Assembly (NCBI GenBank): GCA_014523665.1
Contig: JAATVR010000158.1
Coordinates: forward strand, 1-12,756
DNA: 12,756 nt
Direction of reading: 5' to 3'
Source of the DNA: Nitrososphaerales archaeon TH526
GTDB lineage: Archaea; Thermoproteota; Nitrososphaeria; Nitrososphaerales; Nitrososphaeraceae
Position 1 is the first letter of the stretch. Each line of letters starts with the position of its first letter. This document shows positions 1-5,856 of this stretch, in pieces. The notes under the pieces are model-generated. The model did no database searches and was not told the DNA's origin. It saw only the letters and a list, made by a program, of their open reading frames with translations. Both the position numbers and the translations under genes were made by a program.

Positions 1-2
1 AG

Positions 3-152
3 CCCGCAGATATAATCAGGATTCTAGATTTGAAAAGGCCAATATATAAAAAGACTGCAGCATACGGGCATTTTGGGAGAAATGAACCTGAATTTACATG
101 GGAAAAGACTGATAAGCTGTCAGATTTGGCTGGCGGAGCTACCAATAACTGA
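3..152 (+). CDS. metK: S-adenosylmethionine synthetase, C-terminal end (partial)
   Basis: Only the last 49 codons and the TGA stop (150-152) are inside the window; the gene enters from the left edge in frame 3. The visible part reads through [19 protein letters not shown] and then FTWEKTDKL, the C-terminal signature of the bacterial and eukaryotic type of methionine adenosyltransferase, which makes AdoMet from methionine and ATP in the cytosol. The usual archaeal enzyme belongs to a separate, very diverged family without this ending, so the type is notable here. Its neighbours use much AdoMet: CbiD is a methyltransferase of corrin synthesis. Identity is secure from this motif; the N-terminal and catalytic regions cannot be judged. 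Confidence 0.9.
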   Translation, partial: PADIIRILDLKRPIYKKTAAYGHFGRNEPEFTWEKTDKLSDLAGGATNN

Positions 153-278
153 CTTGGATATTACAGCCCTTGATGAGAGATGAATCCCAGCTCAGTACGC
201 AAGTCGATGATAATACAGTTTAGACCGCCCAAAATGTTCGCATTCACAATATGTTCTGACAATTCTTGGGAAACCTGA

Positions 279-1052
279 TTGGCACTGTTTAATAAGGTCG
301 CTCTGGTCACTGGTTCATCTAGTGGTATCGGATTTGCTATAGCTAAAGAATTTGCTGAAAATCAAGGTGCGACTGTGCTGGTATGTTCTAGAAATATCAA
401 CGGTGCCATCAAAGCCTTACGAAAAATTAAAGGAAACACTCAGGCAGTTGGATTGGATGTTAGGAGGGAGAAAGACGTCAGATCAGTTGCAAAAAGAGCC
501 GTATTGGATCATGGAGGTGTTGATATACTGGTCAATTGTGCTGGGCATCGATTCGATAATGCGATCTGGTACAAGAAATATCACCAGATGACGGACCGGG
601 TTTTAGATGCTATTTTGGACGTTGATCTTAAGGGTACAATTCATATGACAAGGGCATTTCTTCCGAGCATGATAAGAAAAACTAATCGATCTCATTGTGC
701 ATCAGGCGTAATTATTAATATCGCTTCGACGCCTGCATTGTCAGGCCAGAAGGAAGGAGCCCCTTACACCATAGCTAAGGCAGCCGTCATTGCTGTAACT
801 AAGCACATTGCTCTAGAATATGGGAACCAGAAAATCAGAGCATACACTCTTGCACTAGGAAATATTGCAACTGATGCCACTTATTATTCTATGACAAAGC
901 GAGGCAGGAAGATAGCAACCAGTGAACCGGCAATGAAGAGGTGGGGTTCAGCGGTGGAGGTCGCCAAAGTTGCAGCATGCTTAGGAAGTGAAAGTTTCTC
1001 ATATGCTACCGGTAATACTATAATAATCGATGGAGGTAAGGTGATTGTTTAG
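279..1052 (+). CDS. Short-chain dehydrogenase/reductase (SDR family), substrate unknown
   Basis: A 257-residue classical SDR, a cytosolic NAD(P)-dependent oxidoreductase with a Rossmann fold. Visible motifs: the nucleotide-binding TGSSSGIG at 11-18, the VNCAG strand motif at 85-89 (family NNAG), and the catalytic triad Ser150, Tyr163, Lys167 with the normal 13- and 4-residue spacing. The C-terminus has TGNTIIIDGGK, typical of the family. The conserved Asn of the active-site tetrad appears to be Asp116 (DVDLKG instead of vNlkG). The TTG start is forced, because TGA lies directly upstream at 276-278 and the first beta strand begins at residue 7. No clear Shine-Dalgarno sequence or strong TATA box is seen. 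It lies between metK and cbiD on the same strand, 117 bp before cbiD. Family assignment is firm; the substrate cannot be read from sequence. Confidence 0.88.
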   Translation: MALFNKVALVTGSSSGIGFAIAKEFAENQGATVLVCSRNINGAIKALRKIKGNTQAVGLDVRREKDVRSVAKRAVLDHGGVDILVNCAGHRFDNAIWYKKYHQMTDRVLDAILDVDLKGTIHMTRAFLPSMIRKTNRSHCASGVIINIASTPALSGQKEGAPYTIAKAAVIAVTKHIALEYGNQKIRAYTLALGNIATDATYYSMTKRGRKIATSEPAMKRWGSAVEVAKVAACLGSESFSYATGNTIIIDGGKVIV

Positions 1053-1169
1053 GCATCATATTTCCATCTGGAACAATGAAAAAGTGATATTTAGCAAATG
1101 GTCTTAGATAATAAATGATTGTGAGTACATTAGGAATGATTCAAAAACAAATTCACTCTTGACTTAAAA

Positions 1170-2276
1170 TTGAAGGTCAATAGCTCTTCACTTAGAAAAG
1201 GATATACTACTGGGACCTCAGCTGCTGCTGCCACTAAGGCAGCCCTGATTCGACTTCTGTTAGGAGAGGAAGTAAATTGTGTGGAAGTTACCTTGCCAAG
1301 AGGAGGAAAAATTGTCATTCAAATTGAGAATACCCAAGTTGGTAACGGGTACGTGACCTGCGCTGTCACGAAGGATGGTGGAGACGACCCCGATGCCACG
1401 CATGGCGCTCAAATCCTGTCTACTGTTTCACTAAATAACAACGTCGGTACTATCAGAATAGATGGAGGGAAAGGAGTCGGACGGGTAACAAAACCCGGGT
1501 TAGGACTTCCAATAGGTGCAGCTGCGATAAATCCTGTGCCATCTCTAATGATCAAGACTGCTGCCATGGAGATTGTAGGGGGACTGATTGAAACTAAAGG
1601 AATTACAGTAATAATATCGGTACCAATGGGGGAGACCATAGCGCAAAAAACTGATAATCCACGGTTGGGCATTCTGGGTGGAATATCGATACTAGGAACA
1701 ACAGGTATTGTTATCCCTTATTCCACGGCTTCGTTTGCTGCATCGATAAGGCAAAGCCTAGATGTAGCAATAGCTATGGGTGTTGATACCGTTGCGTTGA
1801 CAACAGGGGGTCGGAGTGAAGAGTTTGTGAAAAAACTGTATGATAACAATCTCCCAGAGCATTCCCTTATACAGATGGGGGACTTTGTAGGGTACGCGGT
1901 AAAGCAATGTCGAATCAAGAAAGTGCAGAATGTCGTCATCGCTGGCTTTATTGGGAAGCTTACGAAGATAGCAATGGGAGTTAAACAGACTCATGTCAAA
2001 GGTTCACACGTTGACATGGAGTTCATGGCAAATCTTGCGTCGGATTGCGCATGTTCCACAGATATCCTAGCCAAAATTTTGAAAGCTAATACAGCACGAC
2101 ACGTTCAAGAAATAATAAATGAACATAAGGTATCAGGATATTTTGACATGATATGCAAAAGCGCTCATGCATCATTGATCAAAGATGACGAACGTTCATT
2201 GAACCTCCAAATTGTAATGTTCGATTTCGATGGAAAGGTGTGTGGCTGTTACCCGAATATCCCAAAACAGCCTTAG
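1170..2276 (+). CDS. cbiD: Cobalt-precorrin-5B (C1)-methyltransferase CbiD
   Basis: CbiD transfers a methyl group from AdoMet to C-1 of the corrin ring in the anaerobic cobalamin pathway, giving cobalt-precorrin-6A. The 368-residue length is normal for the family. Diagnostic motifs in order: LRKGYTTGTSAAAATKAA at 8-25, KDGGDDPDATHG at 68-79, a glycine-rich GGKGVGRVTKPGLGLPIGAA at 99-118, GILGGISILGTTGIVIPYS at 167-185 and LTTGGRSE at 210-217. The TTG start sits just before the first conserved motif, and an in-frame TAG at 1131-1133 limits any extension. No Shine-Dalgarno sequence is visible. An AT-rich stretch near 1105-1117 could be a TATA element, but weakly. It is followed by a 252-bp structured gap and then cbiG, the enzyme that acts just before it in the pathway. 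Confidence 0.95.
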   Translation: MKVNSSSLRKGYTTGTSAAAATKAALIRLLLGEEVNCVEVTLPRGGKIVIQIENTQVGNGYVTCAVTKDGGDDPDATHGAQILSTVSLNNNVGTIRIDGGKGVGRVTKPGLGLPIGAAAINPVPSLMIKTAAMEIVGGLIETKGITVIISVPMGETIAQKTDNPRLGILGGISILGTTGIVIPYSTASFAASIRQSLDVAIAMGVDTVALTTGGRSEEFVKKLYDNNLPEHSLIQMGDFVGYAVKQCRIKKVQNVVIAGFIGKLTKIAMGVKQTHVKGSHVDMEFMANLASDCACSTDILAKILKANTARHVQEIINEHKVSGYFDMICKSAHASLIKDDERSLNLQIVMFDFDGKVCGCYPNIPKQP

Positions 2277-2398
2277 GATGAGTGAAGTCTATAATTCTCT
2301 GACTCATATGGAAACAGTGGTAGGGCCGGTCACGGAATCGCAATGATTCAGAAAAGAATTGATTAACTGTTATTATTTAATGAAGATCTTATCCTAAG
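2272..2398 (+). repeat. Long inverted repeat closing a predicted RNA domain after cbiD
   Basis: Bases 2272-2282 pair with 2388-2398 over 11 contiguous positions: ten Watson-Crick pairs plus one G-U pair (2280 with 2390). The left arm includes the cbiD stop codon. Inside the 105-nt interval, AACAGT (2313-2318) pairs with ACTGTT (2366-2371), and that stem encloses a small hairpin, GAATC (2335-2339) with GATTC (2345-2349). An alternative hairpin, ATGAGT (2278-2283) with ACTCAT (2302-2307), would compete with the closing stem. The G-U pair would be a C-A mismatch on the opposite strand, so a plus-strand RNA fits better. It could be a cbiD 3' end structure. Pairing was found by eye, with no energy calculation. 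Confidence 0.45.
2370..2380 (+). promoter_or_regulatory. Possible TATA box ahead of the GC-rich structured island
   Basis: TTATTATTTAA resembles an archaeal TATA element. Transcription from it would begin about 25 bases downstream, near 2400, which is where the GC-rich foldable segment starts. This is positional inference only. The region is AT-rich, so chance matches are likely. Confidence 0.25.
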
Positions 2399-2488
2399 AC
2401 TCCTGCGGGACTGGGTGTTAGCACAGTTGCACTATCATGCTAAGGCTGACAAGGGGGGACACCTAGGACTGAACGCAACCTCTGGTGG
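2399..2488 (+). ncRNA. Candidate structured RNA in the cbiD-cbiG gap
   Basis: This 90-base non-coding stretch is 57% G+C (51 of 90 by count), clearly above its AT-rich surroundings, a common mark of structured RNA in AT-rich archaea. Nested pairings are visible: TGCG (2404-2407) with CGCA (2474-2477); CTGGGTG (2411-2417) with CACCTAG (2460-2466), seven pairs including one G-U; and TTAGCA (2418-2423) with TGCTAA (2438-2443) around a 14-base loop. A 16-base G-rich bulge (2444-2459) lies on the 3' side. The G-U pair favours the plus strand. It matches no RNA family I recognise and is not a tRNA, as it has no T-arm. It could be an independent small RNA, part of the cbiD 3' end, or a leader element read through into cbiG. 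Confidence 0.33.
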
Positions 2489-2495
2489 TAAGTGA

Positions 2496-2508
2496 TAGAG
2501 ATATAATT
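2496..2508 (+). promoter_or_regulatory. TATA-box promoter for cbiG
   Basis: The sequence AGATATAAT at 2499-2507, preceded by a purine-rich stretch that could be a BRE, fits an archaeal TATA element. Its centre near 2503 predicts a start of transcription around 2526-2530. That is at or a few bases before the possible TTG (2529) and ATG (2538) starts of cbiG, as expected for a leaderless mRNA. It implies that cbiG-cbiX-cbiC can be transcribed separately from cbiD. Confidence 0.55.
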
Positions 2509-2537
2509 TTCCTTGCATCTTATTCGCATTGATTGCA

Positions 2538-3686
2538 ATGGATTCGCCCCCTATGAATAGGAATAAAAGAGGGTTTAGGAAGCCAACCCCAGTAGGATCC
2601 AATCTGAATCACACAAGATCATCAGCCATTAGTGTAGTGGCAATAACCAAGAATGGAATTAGGATAGCCAAGTGCATTAAAAACAATTGGCCAGATGCTA
2701 AGATCTATGTTCCACGAAAATATTATGAAGCAATAGATGATATCCAATGGTTCGAAGAGCCAACCTCGCAAATTATGGAGAGGCTTTTCAAGACCAGTAG
2801 TGCATTAATCTGTATTTTTTCGCTTGGAGCAGTGATCAGACTTATTGCTCCCTTTATAAGTAACAAGATATATGACCCCGCTGTCGTAGTGATCGATGAT
2901 AAGGCAAACTTTGTCATTAGTACATTATCTGGTCACATAGGTGGAGCGAATTCGTTAGCAACAGAGCTTTCTACCTTTTTTGAAGGAAGTATGGCGGTTA
3001 TAACGACTGCTGCCGACGTTAATCAAACTATAGCTGTGGACATTTTAGGAAGGGATCTAGGATGGACAATAGATGGCCCAGATACCATCACCCAAGTAAG
3101 CGCTTGCATGGTCAATGAAATGCCCATCGGACTTTTCCAAGACTCCGGAGAGCGAAATTGGTGGCCAAAGAAGGGTCTTCCACGTAACGTTAGACCATTG
3201 TTAGGACTCGACGATTTGAAATCTGAAGAGTTCCGTGCTGGACTAATAATTACAGATAGGATTCTAAAAAACGAGGAAATTTCATCTAAATCGGTAATCT
3301 ACAGACCGAAGAGCTTTGTCGTAGGAATCGGGATGCATTGGAATACGACCATGGAAAAGATCGAATCGGCAATACTTCATCTATTCCAGGATAATTGTTT
3401 TAGTATTAGGAGTATAAGAAATCTTGCCACAATTGAGAATAAGGCCCAGGCCAGGGGGTTGCTTGATTTTTCAAGATCGTACAACATTCCAATAGAAGTC
3501 TTCAATGATAATCAGCTTTCTAGAATGCAAGTTCCTAATCCATCGGAACTAGTGGGACGGTTTGAAAGCACTAAGAGTGTATCTGAAGCTGCTGCACTAC
3601 TAAGCTCTAAAGGCGTTCTAGTGGTCCCCAAGATTAAATTTCCGCCTGACCTTACTCTTTCTGTTGCTAGGATGGAATTTGAATAA
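2538..3686 (+). CDS. cbiG: Cobalt-precorrin-5A hydrolase CbiG
   Basis: CbiG opens the delta-lactone of cobalt-precorrin-5A and releases the C-20 unit as acetaldehyde, giving cobalt-precorrin-5B, the CbiD substrate. Numbered from a TTG at 2529 (385 residues), SVVAITKNGI begins at residue 35. The central domain carries FSLGAVIRLIAPF (97-109), DPAVVVIDDKANFVIS (116-131) and the hallmark SGHIGGAN (134-141). The C-terminal domain starts at VVGIGMHW (264-271), with the usual sVsEaAAL segment near the end, so all three CbiG regions are present. I prefer the ATG at 2538 (382 residues), 8 or so bases behind the predicted transcript start; TTG 2529 and ATG 2553 are alternatives. About 30 residues before the first conserved strand are basic and not recognisable. 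The stop TAA is followed directly by cbiX in the same frame. Confidence 0.93.
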   Translation: MDSPPMNRNKRGFRKPTPVGSNLNHTRSSAISVVAITKNGIRIAKCIKNNWPDAKIYVPRKYYEAIDDIQWFEEPTSQIMERLFKTSSALICIFSLGAVIRLIAPFISNKIYDPAVVVIDDKANFVISTLSGHIGGANSLATELSTFFEGSMAVITTAADVNQTIAVDILGRDLGWTIDGPDTITQVSACMVNEMPIGLFQDSGERNWWPKKGLPRNVRPLLGLDDLKSEEFRAGLIITDRILKNEEISSKSVIYRPKSFVVGIGMHWNTTMEKIESAILHLFQDNCFSIRSIRNLATIENKAQARGLLDFSRSYNIPIEVFNDNQLSRMQVPNPSELVGRFESTKSVSEAAALLSSKGVLVVPKIKFPPDLTLSVARMEFE

Positions 3687-4457
3687 TTGATTAAGGCGAT
3701 CCTGATTGTGGATAGAGGTAGTAGAGAGCCCGAAGTCAAAGAAGAGTTGGAAGCTATTTGTTCATCTATTAGTCGGACCTATCCTGGCAAGTACTGTTAT
3801 GCAACTTACTGCTTTTTGGAAGTTGTCCCCCCATGTATAGAGGACGGAATTTCAAATTGCATCGCCAACGGTGCCGAGTTTATCACCATTATTCCGTATT
3901 TTCTATATCCTGGTATGAAGTTGAAGGATTCTGTGAAGAAAGCCGCATTGATATCTGAGAAGAAGGATATTCGGGTAGCTATCGCTAAGCCACTCAGCAA
4001 GAACATGAGGATGGCAGAAGTCGTAGTAAATAGAGTTCACGTAGCTAAGCGAGAGAATTCCCTACAGCTGCCGGATAATGAGTGCGACTTGTTGCTTATT
4101 GGGCATGGTAGTAGTGACAGAAGGGCTAGAGAAGCATTCGACTATGTGGTAGATTCGCTTAAACCTCATTTTAGAAGCGTTCATTTCTGTTTCCTCGAGC
4201 TCGACGAACCTGATATTATGGAGGGCATCAGAAGTTCATTGGCCTCTTCACCCAAATGTCTTCTTTTAGTTCCATATTTTTTGCACAAAGGAGCTCACAT
4301 TAAATATGACATAGTGCGAGAAATCAATACGTCGATCAGGGAACAAAATCCATCTAACATGTACCTCACAGAGCATTTAGGAGCTGACGATCAGTTAGTA
4401 AATATAGTTTTGGATAGGGCAATGGAAGTTGAGCGAGGAATCTTCTCCCAACCCTAA
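3687..4457 (+). CDS. cbiX: Sirohydrochlorin cobaltochelatase, two-repeat CbiX
   Basis: CbiX inserts Co2+ into sirohydrochlorin, the entry step of the anaerobic cobalamin route. At 256 residues this is the long, two-repeat form rather than the roughly 130-residue form typical of many archaea. The C-terminal repeat is intact: LLLIGHGSSDRRA has His140, and LVPYFLHKGAHIKYDI has His204, the two metal-binding positions. The matching N-terminal sites read LIVDRGSREPEV, with Arg10 where His is expected, and IPYFLYPGMKLKDSV, with Lys78 where His is expected. Activity should therefore rest on the C-terminal repeat. The TTG start is forced by the cbiG stop (3684-3686), which lies in the same frame directly before it, and no Shine-Dalgarno sequence is possible outside cbiG. 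Translation is probably coupled to cbiG. A ferrochelatase role (SirB-like) is a less likely alternative given the neighbours. Confidence 0.92.
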   Translation: MIKAILIVDRGSREPEVKEELEAICSSISRTYPGKYCYATYCFLEVVPPCIEDGISNCIANGAEFITIIPYFLYPGMKLKDSVKKAALISEKKDIRVAIAKPLSKNMRMAEVVVNRVHVAKRENSLQLPDNECDLLLIGHGSSDRRAREAFDYVVDSLKPHFRSVHFCFLELDEPDIMEGIRSSLASSPKCLLLVPYFLHKGAHIKYDIVREINTSIREQNPSNMYLTEHLGADDQLVNIVLDRAMEVERGIFSQP

Positions 4458-4466
4458 CTACTTCAA

Positions 4467-4484
4467 CGCAGATCATGATCTGCG
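4467..4484. promoter_or_regulatory. 18-bp perfect palindrome at the cbiX/cbiC junction
   Basis: CGCAGATCATGATCTGCG is self-complementary over all 18 bases. It lies 9 bases after the cbiX stop and ends 4 bases before the ATG (4489) that I favour for cbiC. In DNA it could bind a dimeric regulator; in mRNA it would form a 7-bp stem with a CAUG loop just ahead of the cbiC start. If cbiC began at the TTG at 4429 instead, the palindrome would be coding. Its function is unknown. Confidence 0.5.
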
Positions 4485-4488
4485 CAAG

Positions 4489-5127
4489 ATGTCAACAAAA
4501 GCATTTGGGATCGAGAATGAGAGTTTCGCGATTATAGATAGTGAAGTGGGAGTGCACAACTACAGTGAGCTTGAATGGGCAATCGTGAGAAGGGTTATTC
4601 ATGCAACGGCTGATTTTGATTTTGCAGGGAAAGAAAGAATTGCGTTTCACGGAGACGTATTCGAATCGGCTTTTGGAGCGATTGAGAATGGATGCCACAT
4701 TGTATCTGACGTAGAGATGGTATTTTCAGGTATAAACAAGCAATTGACGAGGGATTTAAATTTGAAAACCTTGTGTAGGATCTCGGAGGATTCTGTTGTT
4801 AAGTACGCTCGTGATAATAATCTGACCCGATCTCAGGTTGCAATGGATTTTTCAGCAGCTCAGATCCAAAACGGTATAGTAGTTATAGGTAATGCCCCTA
4901 CAGCACTTTTGCATGTAATATCTATGTTCAGGGAAAATAGAGTAAAGCCTGCTCTCGTAATTGGAATTCCTGTAGGCTTTATCTCTGCCCTCGAATCAAA
5001 AAAAGAATTATTGAGCACTCCAGTTCCGTCCATTACCAATATCGGGCGTAAAGGGGGTAGCGCGGCTGCCTCTTCAATAATCAATGCGTTAATGTTAATA
5101 TATAAGACCAGATTGCATCAAAATTAA
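4489..5127 (+). CDS. cbiC: Cobalt-precorrin-8 methylmutase CbiC
   Basis: CbiC (CobH family) moves a methyl group from C-11 to C-12 of cobalt-precorrin-8 to form cobyrinate. From the ATG at 4489 it has 212 residues, the normal family size. Motifs: ESFAIIDSEVG near the N-terminus, VRRVIHATADFDFA with the catalytic His at residue 38, GCHIVSDVEMVFSGINK, then VVIGNAPTALLHVI and PALVIGIPVGFISALESK, which build the substrate pocket, and NIGRKGGSAAASSIINAL near the end. A TTG at 4429 would add 20 residues that look unlike the family and would overlap cbiX by 29 bases, so ATG is preferred, leaving a 31-base gap that holds a perfect palindrome. It is the last gene of the cbiG-cbiX-cbiC run; a T-rich stretch follows near 5217. 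Confidence 0.93.
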   Translation: MSTKAFGIENESFAIIDSEVGVHNYSELEWAIVRRVIHATADFDFAGKERIAFHGDVFESAFGAIENGCHIVSDVEMVFSGINKQLTRDLNLKTLCRISEDSVVKYARDNNLTRSQVAMDFSAAQIQNGIVVIGNAPTALLHVISMFRENRVKPALVIGIPVGFISALESKKELLSTPVPSITNIGRKGGSAAASSIINALMLIYKTRLHQN

Positions 5128-5215
5128 TGGATTAATGGGATATTCGCACGGAATTAGGATTCCTTCATCGATTAAATATGGATCTTTTCCCTGACGAGAT
5201 TAAAGGTTGCGATCA

Positions 5216-5243
5216 CTTTGTTTTTTCGTCTGCTTTATGCAGA
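5216..5243 (+). terminator. T-tract terminator after cbiC
   Basis: A run of T residues (5217-5219 and 5221-5226) lies about 90 bases after the cbiC stop, the kind of T-rich signal at which archaeal RNA polymerase stops. A small inverted repeat follows, TCTGC (5229-5233) with GCAGA (5239-5243). A second hairpin, GGAAT-TAGG-ATTCC (5150-5163), lies nearer the gene. Not tested by any termination model. Confidence 0.4.
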
Positions 5244-5260
5244 TAGTAAGTTGATCGTAT

Positions 5261-5271
5261 CCATAATATAC
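5261..5271 (+). promoter_or_regulatory. TATA-box promoter for the CBS-domain gene
   Basis: ATAATATA at 5263-5270 sits about 26 bases before the start codon region (TTG 5291, ATG 5294), the spacing expected for a leaderless archaeal gene. A second TATA-like sequence, TTAAATAT at 5172-5179, is further away, and a T-tract lies between it and the gene. Confidence 0.5.
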
Positions 5272-5293
5272 TTGATCCAACATCCATAAATTG

Positions 5294-5746
5294 ATGTTAA
5301 CGCTGGAATCAATCAAGAAGATACTGACCCACAAGTTGGAAGTAATTCATCTACAGGAGACGGCACAGGAAGCTGCTAGAAAGATGAAACATAAGGATAT
5401 AGGTTCATTGTTAGTCGTTGATCAATCAGATGAGCACATTGGTATAGTAACTGAAAAGGATTTAGCCTCAAAAGTCTGCAGTCAGAACAAGAAAAGTACT
5501 GAGGTGTTTGTAAATGAAATAATGTCTTCTCCCCTGTTGTATATTGACTATAACGCAACTCTCGAAGAGGCGGCGAGGAAGATGGTTGATAACAAAATAC
5601 AGCATCTGTTGGTAAAGAATGCCAATATGGTAGTTGGCATTCTCACCACAAGTGATCTTAGTACGTATCTAAGGCAAAATATTGATTTGGACGAAGTTAA
5701 TGCCAGCATTCTCGAATCATTGATGGAACAAGAAAAGACAAGATGA
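5294..5746 (+). CDS. Two-CBS-domain (Bateman module) protein, ligand unknown
   Basis: A 150-residue soluble protein that is little more than a tandem CBS pair, a module that usually binds adenine nucleotides or AdoMet and acts as an energy or ligand sensor. The first CBS repeat covers about residues 12-66, with DIGSLLVVDQSDEHIGIVT as its core and EKDLASKV after it. The second covers about 75-130, with the starting motif NEIMSSPLLYIDYNATLEE and the core IQHLLVKNANMVVGILTTSD. The last 20 residues are acidic and probably helical. No fused effector domain is present, so its partner is not evident. The ATG at 5294 directly follows a TTG at 5291; either could serve, and the TATA box at 5263-5270 supports a leaderless start here. 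It is cut off from cbiC by a T-tract, so it is probably transcribed on its own. Confidence 0.85.
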   Translation: MLTLESIKKILTHKLEVIHLQETAQEAARKMKHKDIGSLLVVDQSDEHIGIVTEKDLASKVCSQNKKSTEVFVNEIMSSPLLYIDYNATLEEAARKMVDNKIQHLLVKNANMVVGILTTSDLSTYLRQNIDLDEVNASILESLMEQEKTR

Positions 5747-5840
5747 GCCTAAGTGTTGGTTGGAAAAGTCCTATATCCAAGCTTCAGTAATACAATCAGT
5801 ACACTTAAACGGACTATTGGAAATAGAATTGCCATTGAAA

Positions 5841-5846
5841 AGGTGA
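5841..5846 (+). promoter_or_regulatory. Shine-Dalgarno-like site before the SRPBCC gene
   Basis: AGGTGA is complementary to the UCACCU of the 16S rRNA 3' end and lies 10 bases before the TTG start at 5857. Most other genes here lack such a site, so this gene may be translated from a leadered mRNA. A TATA-like CTATAT at 5771-5776 could be its promoter. Confidence 0.4.
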
Positions 5847-5856
5847 CACCGAACTC

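Noticed and set aside
169..262. C/D-box RNA or tRNA hints in the metK-SDR gap (a TTGATGA, a distant CTGA, and an AGCTCAGT like a tRNA D-arm).
   Set aside because: The box spacing is too long for an archaeal C/D RNA, and no acceptor, anticodon or T-arm can be drawn for a tRNA.
2278..2346. A 22-codon ATG frame that begins one base after the cbiD stop codon.
   Set aside because: Very short, no recognisable sequence, and it overlaps the inverted repeat, which explains the region better. No ribosome site.
2285..2352. Minus-strand stretch resembling part of a cobalamin riboswitch core (CCGGCCC followed by CCACTGT and, 8 bases on, GAGTCAGAG).
   Set aside because: It points away from cbiG and runs antisense into cbiD, so it leads no gene. 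The two motifs are far too close together for the known architecture, and other core parts are missing. A cmsearch with the cobalamin riboswitch model on both strands would settle it.
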